Source: Ephydatia muelleri
Taxonomy: Eukaryota; Porifera; Demospongiae; Spongillida; Spongillidae
NCBI GenBank assembly: GCA_013339895.1
Contig: JABACO010000013.1
Span: forward strand, 712,573-776,572
DNA: 64,000 bases
Reading direction: 5' to 3'
Part shown: positions 34,508 to 44,501 of the stretch, piece after piece
Position numbering within the stretch: position 1 is the stretch's first letter
How the letters are laid out: each line of letters opens with the position of its first letter
Position numbers and translations under genes: made by a program
Notes under the pieces: model-generated
Databases searched by the model: none
The model's input: the letters and a program-made list of their open reading frames with translations, nothing else
Told to the model about the DNA's origin: nothing

Positions 34508-34554
34508 ATTACTAGTATTTTATGACTGCTGATTTTTGATATGACGCAACATGT

Positions 34555-35183
34555 TTACATCACGTAGACTTTCTTGATGGCACTAAATAGGAATGTCTCT
34601 TTAGTACGTGGGCAAGTAACCACTCCACCCTTTTCTTGAGCCATTTTTTTAAGTGCCTGGATATAGAGGTATGTAATTTCATCCCACCAGTAACCTTAAG
34701 CTGTCTGACTGCTTACCTGTTCCCCATACACATATCCATTTGGTAGGACCATGGGTGGGTTGTGCTCATTCATAGGTTTGCCAGAGATGGTGCAGATGAG
34801 GTACGATTGGGAGCAGTGCGCAAATGGAAGTAAATGGGCAAGCTCATTGAATGGCTTTGCACAAACAGGACACTGTGGGTTGAATTCTTCAGGCTTGTAA
34901 CACTGCCTTGCACCTAGTCAAGAAGAACACAGACACTCGGTTTTACGTCATGCAGACCTGCTGAATGAGAGCAAGAGGGGTTAATAGTGTTGTCAAGGAT
35001 ACGGAGTTTTCAGAGCTGACAGGCCAGCCTGTAGTGCCACAGAGAAGGTAGAGTGTGTAGATAGTTGGTACAAGCTAAAGTTCTCTTGTCTAAACTGTTT
35101 GATGAGGTCTTCCCATCTTGTCTCCGACAAAAGCCTCTGCATACGATAAAGCTATAAGCGCATTGCCAAGGCAGATCTGGCAT

Positions 35184-35238
<55 letters not shown>

Positions 35239-35377
35239 TGCACACACACACACATGCACACACACACACATGCACACACACATACACACAAATGCACACA
35301 CACACATACACACAAATGCACACACGCACATGCACACACAAACATGCACACACACATGCACATGCACGCACACACAA

Positions 35378-35408
<31 letters not shown>

Positions 35409-36410
35409 CACACAGTGCTGCACCTGGTAACGCTCCAATGGAACTGTAACAGGAAAAGCTACAAGTCCCATAGCAGTTTGTAGCTCTTTAATGTCCTCCA
35501 CACTAGTACTTAAGTTCTTTCTTGCATACCTTGTACATGAAACAACACAGTGAAGTATCATTTCCTACCGCACGTCAAGAGACACATTTCCTACCTGACT
35601 GCCTCACTCCTCTTGCCCTGCTTCACCAGCTCCACAAAATCTTGCAAGCGAACTGTAAACTCGAGGTTGCTTTTCATCCTCCTAAGTTTTGAGCGGTTGT
35701 CGTAGCACCAGCTGAGGCAGGGCTCCGTGTTGTGCGCCCTCAGTGCCTCCTCCACCTTCTGGCATGCCAAGAAGATGTCAATGTCCACAAGATTCTACAA
35801 CACCAGAGGATGAAACAAATGCACACTGCAACAAGAAGCTCCTTGGGGGAACTAGGTCACAACCTCCAGTTTCGAGCTCTCAGCCAGCTTTATGGCTGCT
35901 CCATAGTGCCCCTCTCTAAGGAAGTGGTCCACCAGCATCCGATCAACACGAGCTCTCCTCCACACGTTCTTCTGTACTTCAGCTTGCTCTCCTGAAGCAT
36001 ATGACTTCAGGTGGTCCAACCTTACCCTGCACAACCTTGTACTTTCGAGTTCTTCGTCCAAACACTCTGCTGCCTGAGGAGGTTGAAACGTAAGCACAGC
36101 GTTTCAAGAAAAATGAAGGGAATTGCAAAACAACTTTTCGTTTCATGTTGGTTAGCTTCTTCGAAATTCCGTCCAGTATTCCACTGACATCTTCCACTGT
36201 TGCAGACGGTTTGCTTACGCAAGTGGTCAGTTCGTTGGAGGCGTTCGTAATTAGCGCCACTTCGCGGTCAAGAGTCTTCTGGGAAGCTCTAAATTTCTTG
36301 TTCAATATTTCATAAGGCACCTAAAGGTTCAAAATGGATACCTCTGAATCCCCAAACACATAATGGCCTACCTTTAGGGTCGTGTGTTCCAGTGTAGAGA
36401 CTTCGTCCAT
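34555..36410 (-). CDS. MAEA: MAEA, catalytic RING-like subunit of the CTLH/GID ubiquitin ligase
   Basis: GID9-type subunit of the CTLH E3 complex. Exon 1 (36410-36373) is [13 protein letters not shown]. Exon 2 continues [20 protein letters not shown] and [14 protein letters not shown]. Exon 3 (about 36080-35855) has [20 protein letters not shown] and the LisH-like [20 protein letters not shown]. The CTLH/CRA part follows: [98 protein letters not shown] and [15 protein letters not shown]. The C-terminal gid-RING has [48 protein letters not shown], and ends [23 protein letters not shown] is at 34557-34555. Intron 35190-35420 is a CA microsatellite. Confidence 0.94.
35185..35415. repeat. CA/CACACATGCA microsatellite in MAEA intron
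   Basis: (CA)n with ATGCA interruptions, filling most of the intron. Confidence 0.93.
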
Positions 36411-36491
36411 ATCGATTGTTTGTTGTTAGTTTTGTAAACAAGAGCGGAGGGGTTAATAATTTAAATTACTCCGCATAACTTGATCACTAAA
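36411..36491. promoter_or_regulatory. Divergent promoter, MAEA / CtBP-like
   Basis: 81 bp between opposed start codons; AT-rich at 36450-36475. Probably one bidirectional promoter. Confidence 0.6.
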
Positions 36492-37548
36492 ATGGAGTAT
36501 TTAGTACTTGTTGATAGCCCAGCAGACGGCAAGGGTGCGCTGGAACAAGAACAACTTCAACGCATTGCAAGGATAAAGGTGATCAACAAGCTCGACGACA
36601 TCAGTGAAGAGGATTACGAGCGGGCAGTGGGCATACTCCTCGCTCATTTCATCCAGGTTGACAAAGCCTTCTTGAATCGCTGCAAGAAACTCCGTGTAGT
36701 GGCACGCCGCGGAACTGGTATAGACAATGTGGACGTCGAATATGCGTCGAAATTAGGCATACCGGTACTGAACGTACCCGACTATGGCGTGGAGGAGGTG
36801 GCCGACTCGGCCATGGCACACATCCTCTGTCTCTTTCGCCAGACAACCTTCCTCCACGAAGCCGTCCGCAGCGGTGTGCCCCTGAACACTGTTGACTGCG
36901 TGACCAAAGTGGCGGCTGCTTCCCGGCGCATACGCGGCAAGACGCTTGGATTGGTCGGGCTCGGGAACATCGGAAAGGCTGTAGCCATGAGAGCTAAAAG
37001 CTTCGGTTTCAATGTCTTATATTATGATCCTTACATACCTATTGGCGTGGACAAGGCTCTCGGCTTGGAGCGGGTCCGCACGCTGGAAGAAGCTGTCGAA
37101 CGGAGCGATTGCGTCTCCCTTCACTGTACCCTAACGAGCGAGACCAAACACTTCATTGGAGAAGCTCACCTCAGACGGTTCAGGAAAGATGCTTTCCTGG
37201 TCAATGTGGCTCGCGGAGGTCTGGTGGACGAGGAAGCTTTGGCGAAAGCCCTGAAAGAAGGATGGCTAGCCGGAGCTGCACTCGACGTACACGAAGTGGA
37301 GCCTTATCAGCTTAAAGGCAGCGTCTTCGAAGGTATCCCGAACCTGATTTCTACCCCCCCACGCGGCTTGGTTTAGTGCGGAGAGCAGGGTCGAGGTGTG
37401 TGTCTCTGCCGCCAAGGCTGTGTACTCGGCACTGACGGAGGATGATCCCGCCAAAATTTCTAACTGTACTAATATTGGTTTGCTCAATAAAGATGCGTGG
37501 AAAGCACGTCAGCATGCTGCCCCGCCCGATGAATTGAAACGAAAATAA
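36492..37548 (+). CDS. CTBP: CtBP-like D-2-hydroxyacid dehydrogenase, intronless, with poly-C frameshift
   Basis: NAD(H)-dependent 2-hydroxyacid dehydrogenase fold resembling the CtBP corepressors. Start ATG 36492 (MEYLVLVDSPADGKGAL). Conserved blocks: LRVVARRGTGIDNVDVEYAS, VEEVADSAMAHILCLFRQTT, the Rossmann motif TLGLVGLGNIGKAVAMRAKS with the acid in YYDPY, ALGLERVRTLEEAVERSDCV, the catalytic-Arg block LVNVARGGLVDEEALAKALK and the Glu in AALDVHEVEPY. At 37354-37360 seven C residues give ISTPPRGLV and a stop. With the other frame the protein continues TP-H-AAWFSAESRVEV... through KISNCTNIGLL to TAA 37546-37548, restoring the catalytic His and about 351 residues. So the sequence as given is frameshifted, probably by homopolymer error. 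It has no introns, unlike most neighbours. Confidence 0.85.
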
Positions 37549-37675
37549 CACGAATAATTGTATTTGCATAATACATGTATCGAGCGTATAGAAGTTAACA
37601 TAATACTGCATGCTTGAATGTGATCATTATAGACAGGCGCGTTTATGTCGATCACGTGATTCAAACTGTCAAGAC

Positions 37676-39922
37676 TCAGTGTTTGGCGTAATCGGAGCTT
37701 TCTGTGCTACTGTCGTCTGTTGAAGTTGCTTCGTCATCATTCATCTCATCTCGCTGTGTGGCCTTCTGTCGGTTACGCATGCACATGAACAGAGCTGTTA
37801 TCGTGACACAGCCAATGACAGTAGCGGCTGAGAATTCAATAATATAAAACAACTTAATAAGTGCATATCTGTATATGGGATCGCTTCCGCGAAAAGGGAC
37901 CTAACGCACGTTTTTTCAAGATTTCAAATTCTTTGATGTTCTAGAAGTCTGAAATGTCTTCTACACATTGCTTCTTACGCACTGAGAATCGGAGTGTCCA
38001 TTATGGAGTTGTAAGGCTCTGAATTTGTAATTAGCCATGCATACATTTCAATGCAAGCGATTTCGATCAGTTATACGTGTACTGGAAATTTTATAATGTA
38101 TGCGCGTTAGATCCCTTTTCGCGGAAATGATCCCATACATTTACCATGCATTCAAGTTGGTATATACCGGTAACCAGAAAACTTACCCCCCCTCTTGCAC
38201 AGTTTTAAAAAAAAAATGCTTTTAAAATCTGCATAAAATTATTTCCTTACCTATGGAGCACAGGAATACGGGCAAACTAATTCCCTTCGAGCATGAATAC
38301 GATAGCAGGTGGCTTGAGTTGGTCGAAGAGGCCACGTACGGCTGTTCCGTGGGCTCTGATAGCCTGTTCCTACGCGGACCTCCCTCCGGCCTCAGGATGT
38401 AATGCAACACACTGTGGAATCGGCTGATCAAATTTTCTTCATCCATGCGCAAGTGCTGATTTGAATAGCTATTGCTAGACGTGTTCGGAACAACGAAAAA
38501 TAGAACGTTTTCGCTGTCTTTGAGCATGAAGTGGTGCTTCATCGTACCGATAATCTCCTTCGCTTCCTTGACGGATCTGCCAGTCGAGTCGTCCCATTCA
38601 CCCACGTCTATATAATATTTCTGTGTGCAATGCAGAGACTTTTGTTCTGCAGTTAGGGGTATGTTAGACTTCAGAGCCTTTCGAAAGCCCGACTGTGCAC
38701 CGAATGAATTGTCGAGCGGCCAGTAAAAGGGAGCGGACATGCAACCAGCGCTGCCGAAGAAGTACGGACGCGTGATCGCCGCGTGACACGAGAGGAGTCC
38801 CATCATTCCGTGTCCAATCACAGATATGCGATAGCGTGGAGGGTCGAACATCACTCGCTCGTTGGTTTCGGCTTGCACCACTTCAACAAGCTGTGTGCTA
38901 ATAAATTCCAGCAGCAACTCACCCCCGTGCGAGCGGCAGGAGATGGAAACCATGTGGCGTTCGTATGTGTGTTCTAGCAGGAGGCTGCGCTGGTGCTGTG
39001 GATCCGAGTCCCAGCAGGTCTGACAGTGTTTCCTCTCGTCTGAAACGGATTTCTGTCGGTAAGGGCTGTAATTGCACTGCATATCCTGCACCTCTATTCC
39101 CCATTTGTCAAAAAACACCACCACGGCCTCTTCGGCGAGCGTCTCGCTGTAGATTGCATCAATCAATGGTGGCAAGACACGCGAGGCTTCTTTCCCCAGT
39201 ACCACCACTAGCGGATACTTCTTGAGTCCAACGCTGCTGTCGAAGCTCGCAGGAAAGAATATCGAAAAGTTAGCATCCATTCCTTCAAATGACCTGTAGT
39301 ACTGCTTCACTTGTCTTCTTACTCCACTGAACCACGGATATACGGTGACGTGTGAGCGGGCACCACTCAAGGATCCTCGCATCGAATTAGACACAGGCAG
39401 TGATATATAAAAATTCGGCCCGAGCATGTCACCTCTCGGTCCCAGCCCTTTGTCTAAGTTCAAGCGAAACTCGATAGCGTTTTGAAGTCCCGTGCATTGA
39501 CTTGATAAAAAACACTTAACGGAATCGGAATCCATGACATACTCGATGTCAACATTCCATGCGCTAGGGCGCAGTGGGTCTTTTTTCACTTCAGTGGCCG
39601 TTTCCCAGCTAAGTGTTGGTCCCCTTCCGCTCATCCACAGAGAACCTTGTGCCTGGCCGACCTGATGAGGTTCAATCTCCACCCTGATCGTAACTTGAAA
39701 TTTTCTGCCGACAGGCGATAGACAGACCCGAAGAGCAGGTCCAATAATGGATGCAACATCTGTGCAGACAGAGTCTAAACGCCAGTCCTTTGCAACAGAT
39801 GGACACATATCTTCGTACAAAACATTTTTTGGGCAGCTTCCATCAACTATCAAATTGGTATCTACAGAGAATCCATTTGAAAGTATAAAGCAGCTACATG
39901 TTGCTAGCAGCTGTGCGATCAT
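37676..39922 (-). CDS. Type I membrane protein with inactive esterase (alpha/beta hydrolase) ectodomain
   Basis: Start ATG 39922 gives a hydrophobic signal peptide (MIAQLLATCSCFILSNGFS). Exon 1 runs to 38251. A long cysteine-bearing N-terminal segment precedes an esterase/Fes-like domain: FSIFFPASFDSSVGLKKYPL-VVVLG, then YRISVIGHGMMGLLSCHAAI at about residues 365-384, then PYFFGSAGCMSAPFYWPLDN. The nucleophile elbow normally reads G-x-S-x-G; here the serine position (about residue 372) is Gly (GHGMMG), so classic catalysis is unlikely. YYIDVGEWDD and a late His (NQHLRMDEENLI) may align with the acid and base. Exon 2 (37827-37676) completes a membrane helix (ISLPVFLCSI-AATVIGCVTITALFM) and an acidic, Ser/Thr-rich cytosolic tail ending SSDYAKH. 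About 607 residues. The family name is unknown to me; a pseudoenzyme adhesion or receptor role is inference. Confidence 0.75.
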
Positions 39923-40047
39923 TTTTAAATATTTATTTTTCCCGCCGCCGGCAAATAAATTATTTAGCGCGGGGCTTTTAATTAAATGCCCTCCTCCCAC
40001 CCCACTCCCATCGCTGATAGGCTTCAGGAAAAGACGCTTCGAGCTTT
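39923..40047. promoter_or_regulatory. Divergent promoter, esterase-like gene / KCTD9
   Basis: 125 bp between opposed starts, with AT-rich ATTTTTAAATATTTATTTTT near 39920-39940. Confidence 0.55.
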
Positions 40048-40698
40048 ATGTCACAGGCTGTGAGAATCAATGTGGTTCGTTGTCCGGGCGACAACAAGGG
40101 AAAGGTTTGTGCTCTGTATGAACAATGGCATGCCAGTGCACGTTCAACATTCGAATACAATCGTCAAGGTGGTGCCACTCGGGTCGTCACTTGAAGAAAC
40201 GCTTAAAATCACTTCGGACAAGTTTGGAGCGGAGATAGTGGAGCTTCAGTCACTCAAGGGAGCCGTGATAGACGACGTGCACGTACTAAGGTACGCCAAA
40301 CCCTTCACATACAGCTAGCTTGGTCGTACTGGCGTGCATACTGTACGCTTTCTAGCCGTCTTGTTTACCTACACGCAGAGATTGGGACACTATCGTTGCA
40401 GTGATGAAAGGTTGGTGGTTCTTTCTCCTATTTGTTCGCCTCTCTTTTTTTTGTTATTTGTTGTTTCGTCGTGTGTGCGACTCCCGTATAATGCGCTTTC
40501 TGTACTCGTGGCTTTGTATGCCGACAGACTACACAGAAGGGCCTGCCTCTCCAGAGCGATGTGCTCATGAGGCTGGGCAGCCGCCACACGACAGCGCGAG
40601 TGAGCCGGCAGACTTCGTGTTGAGGAGAACCGCTTATTGTTTGCTACCAGGTAGGGATGAGAGGCGTGTCTGTGTGTGTGTGCATGTGTGCGTGCGTC

Positions 40699-40745
<47 letters not shown>

Positions 40746-42764
40746 ACTCCATTGCCGTTTGATGAGGTTACCGTGGTTACTTGTGTAGATGCTGCATCAA
40801 GATGTGACTGGGTGAAATTGAACGTTGGAGGAAAGGTGTTTGCTACTACCAGGTACCAAACCCACACGCACATATATCCATGCATGCAGGACGACCCACA
40901 CTACACCCACACTACACCCACACTACACCCACACTACACCCACACTACACCCACACTACACCCACACTATACCCACACTACACCCACACTACACCCACAC
41001 TACACCCACCCTACACCCACACTACACACATACATATGTACATACCCACATATGCATGTGTGCACTGCACACATTCCATACACATCACATCTCAGTATGG
41101 AGTGACTTCCTCCATTACAGAGCTACTTTAACCTCTGATCGTGGCTCAATGCTGGCCACCATGTTTGAACCAGGTAGGGGAACACTCCTCCCTTTCTTCT
41201 CCCCTTCCTTCTTCTACCCCCTCTTCCTCCTCCCCTTCTCCTCCCCCTCCTCCCTCTCCTGCTCCCCTCCTCCTCCCCCTCCCGTCATCCTCTCTTTGGT
41301 CAATGTCCTGTTTCTCTGTCACACAGGGTGGTCCAGTATCACAGATGGCGGTGGGGCCTATCTTATTGACAGAAGTCCAGAGTACTTTGAACCTTTGCTA
41401 AACTTTCTTCGACATGGTAAATTGATCATTAATGAAGGAGTGAACCCACAAGGTTTGTGCACATGGAAAAACCCTTTGCGTGGCTTCTTTTAAAAGTACA
41501 GAAAATGATGAGCTGATTTGCCCATCAGGTGTGTTGGAAGAAGCAAAGTTCTTTGGTATCTCTAAGGCAATTGAACCACTTGAAGCCTTGATGCAAGTAT
41601 GGCCTTCCATTAATATGCCTTCTATCAGGAGTGGGCTGTAATTTTAATGCTCCCTCGCCCTGTCCCTCCTTCTCCCCTGTTCCTCCTCCTCCCCTGTCCC
41701 TCCTCCTCCCCTGTCCCTCCTCCTCCCTGTCCCTTCCTCCCTGTCCCTCCTCCTCCCCTGTCCCTCCTCCTCGCCCTGTCCCTCCTCCTCCCCTGTCCCT
41801 CCTCCTCCCCTGTCCCTCCTCCTCCCCTGTCCTCCTCCTCCCCTGTCCCTCCTCCTCCCCTGTCCCTCCTCCTCCCCTGTCCCTCCTCCTCCCTGTCCCT
41901 CCTCCCCTGTCCCTCCTCCCCTGTCCCTCCTCCCCTGTCCCTCCCCCTCCCTCCCCTGCCCTCCCCCTCCCCCCTGTCCCTCCCCTCCTCCTCCCCTGTC
42001 CCTCCCCCTCCTCCTCCCCTGTCCCTCCCCCTCCTCCTCCCCTGTCCCTCCCCCTCCTCCTCCCCTGTCCCTCCCCCTCCTCCTCCCCTGTCCCTCCCCC
42101 TCCTCCTCCCCTGTCCCTCCCCCTCCTCCTCCCCTGTCCCTCCCCCTCCTCCTCCCCTGTCCCTCCCCCTCCTCCTCCCCTGTCCCTCCCCCTCCTCCTC
42201 CCCTGTCCCTCCCCCTCCTCCTCCCCTGTCCCTCCCCCTCCTCCTCCCCTGTCCCTCCCCTCCTCCTCCCCTGTCCCTCCCCCTCCTCCTCCCCTGTCCC
42301 TCCCCCTCCTCCTCCCCTGTCCCTCCCCCTCCTCTCTCCCCTGTCCCTCCCTCCCCTCCTCCTCCCCTGTCCCTCCCCCTCCTCCTCCCCTGTCCCTCCC
42401 CCTCCTCCTCCCCTGTCCCTCCCTCCTCCTCCCCTGTCCCTCCCCTCCTCCCCTGTCCCTCCCCCTCCTCCTCCCCCTTCCCCTCCCCTCTTCCTCCTCC
42501 CCCTCTTCCTCCTCCCCTCTCTCCCCCCTCTCCTCTTCCTCCCCTCTTCCTCCTCCCCCTCTTCCTCCTCCCCCTCTTCCTCCTCCTCCCCTCTTCCTCC
42601 TCCCCCTGTCCCTCCCCCGGCACAGAGTGAGGAGCTCTCCAGTAGTGGACACTTCACTCGGAAGGAGTTCCTACGCATGTTGTCTTCAACTTCCTCTGCC
42701 TCCATGCTAAGATGTCAGGTAGGCAGAGATCATCATAGCTGTAATACCTGCCTTCATTTTCATT

Positions 42765-42828
<64 letters not shown>

Positions 42829-44221
42829 GTGTGTGTTGTGTGTTGTGTGTATGTGTGTGTGTGTGTGTGTTGTGTGTGTTGTGTGTTGTGTGTGTGTGTG
42901 CACTTGTTTTAATTTAGGGAATCGATTTGGAGAATGTCGATCTTTCCTATTTTGATCTCAGAAATATCAATTTTAAGTGTGCAAATCTTCGTGGCTGTAA
43001 TCTCTCAAACTGTGATCTGTCGAATTGTGTACTGGAACGTGCAGACCTCAGCAATGCAAACCTTGATGTGAGCTTTGAGTTGGCTTGTTAGCACTGTGCA
43101 TGACGCCATTCACATACCTCTAATCATACAAATGCCATGCCCTCAATATAGCTATATCGTACCACTGATAGCTTAACTCTCTCTTTCATTCTCCTCCTCC
43201 CTATCCACCCTCTTCCTTTCGTCCATCCCTTCTCCCTCTCTCTCTCTCTCTCTCTCTCTCCCCCCCCCCCCCAGGGTGCCATCATCCAATGTGTCTACAT
43301 GCAGCGGGTTAACCTTGAGGGGGCAACCATGAGGGGCTGTACCATGGGGGAGAGGCTGGGTAACATCACCAACATGGAGGGAGCCAACCTCAAGGGTGTG
43401 CTCTTCGACAACAGCCAGATGAATGGCATCAACCTCCGACTGGCCAGCCTCAAGGGAGCCTTTCTGCGATCCTGTAACCTCCGATATGCCATCATGGCTG
43501 GTACAGACCTGGAGGTAAAGCTGGAGTCTGAGCAGTGCATTCTCCTCTCCTCACCCCTGTCCTCCCTCCTCTCCCCACCCCTGTCCTCCCTCCTCTCCTC
43601 ACCCCTGTCCTCCCTCCTCTCCTCACCCCTGTCCTCCCTCCTCTCCCCACCCCTGTCCTCCCTCCTCTCCTCACCCCTGTCCTCCCTCCTCTCCCCACCC
43701 CTGTTTCTACATGATTGGGGCCCTATCTAGGTGACCTCATACATTGCTTACCTTCCCTCAACCTCCAGTTCCACCCAGCCACATGCTAAGCCACATGCTA
43801 ACAAGCCAAAAATATCTATCATAGGTTCACTTTACACCTGTGAGGGTGGAGATGGGAGGGTGGAGAGGGGAGGGTGGAGAGGGGAGGACAGTGTAGTGTG
43901 GAGGGCAGAGAGGGGACATTGTGAAGAGGAGTGTGGAGAGCGAAGGGTGGAGAGGAGTGCACAGAGAGGAGAGGTGCAGGGGGGCAATGTGGAATGTTGT
44001 GGGGACGTAGACTGCTATGCTGTTCGTCCCCAGCTGTCTCCACACCTCATCAGCCACCCTATTTAGAGCTCATTTGTACCTCATTTGGACCTCATTTAGA
44101 CGGAGAGAGATCCTGCACATTGTCAATAGTTTCCAACAAAGATCTGTAGACGTGTGTAAAATCCTAGTCTGCTAATTGCAGTTAATTCCTGCAATCTTTT
44201 CTCACATGCACACACTCACAT

Positions 44222-44274
<53 letters not shown>

Positions 44275-44501
44275 TACACAACATGCACACATATGCACGC
44301 ACACACACACAGAACTGCGATCTGACAGGCAGTGACTTGCAGCATGCAAACCTAAGAGGCTCGAACCTGGCGGGGGTCATATTTGACAACATCATTGCTC
44401 CCCTGCACATGTCGCAGACAGTGAATGTGACGGTGCAAGCCGCACCCCTCACCCTGCCCCCTCAAGGGCCACTCCCACCACCGGCACCCCCACCAAACTG
44501 A
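40048..44501 (+). CDS. KCTD9: KCTD9: BTB/T1 domain with pentapeptide repeats
   Basis: KCTD9 is a proposed CUL3 adaptor with an N-terminal KHA-like domain, a T1/BTB domain and right-handed pentapeptide repeats. Exon 1 (40048-40104) [19 protein letters not shown] joins exon 2 (about 40171-40291) [20 protein letters not shown] and [14 protein letters not shown]1/BTB exons: [16 protein letters not shown] (about 40790-40851), [50 protein letters not shown] (41328-41451), [20 protein letters not shown] (41529-41599). [17 protein letters not shown] is at 42624-42718. Pentapeptide exons: 42918-43066 ([29 protein letters not shown]), 43275-43514 ([20 protein letters not shown]) and 44313-44501 ([20 protein letters not shown]), ending [11 protein letters not shown] and a proline-rich tail; TGA at 44499-44501. 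The exon between the KHA and T1 domains (40510-40640) is uncertain. Confidence 0.93.
40670..40745. repeat. GT microsatellite in KCTD9 intron
   Basis: (GT)n of about 65 bp. Confidence 0.93.
40895..41030. repeat. 11-bp minisatellite in KCTD9 intron
   Basis: About 12 copies of CACACTACACC. Confidence 0.93.
41645..42615. repeat. 23-bp pyrimidine minisatellite in KCTD9 intron (about 1 kb)
   Basis: Unit TCCCTCCCCCTCCTCCTCCCCTG is regular at 41990-42430 and degenerate at both ends. It is entirely C/T on the coding strand and runs up to the acceptor at 42623. Long open frames across it on both strands are artefacts of the repeat. Confidence 0.95.
42768..42905. repeat. GT/GTTGTGT microsatellite in KCTD9 intron
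   Basis: (GT)n with TTG interruptions between two pentapeptide exons. Confidence 0.93.
43535..43705. repeat. 24-bp minisatellite in KCTD9 intron
   Basis: CACCCCTGTCCTCCCTCCTCTCCT, about seven copies with C/T variants, starting about 25 bp after the exon donor. Confidence 0.92.
44218..44315. repeat. CA microsatellite at a KCTD9 acceptor
   Basis: (CA)n ending directly at the AG before the last exon. Confidence 0.92.

Noticed and set aside
36492-37548. Bacterial contamination or horizontal transfer as source of the intronless dehydrogenase.
   Set aside because: Conserved blocks are closest to animal CtBP as far as I can judge, and it shares an 81-bp divergent promoter with MAEA inside continuous sequence.
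41525-42710. Open frames over 350 codons on both strands (Gly/Arg/Glu-rich or Pro/Ser-rich).
   Set aside because: They are translations of the 23-bp minisatellite in a KCTD9 intron; all frames are open because the unit lacks stops.
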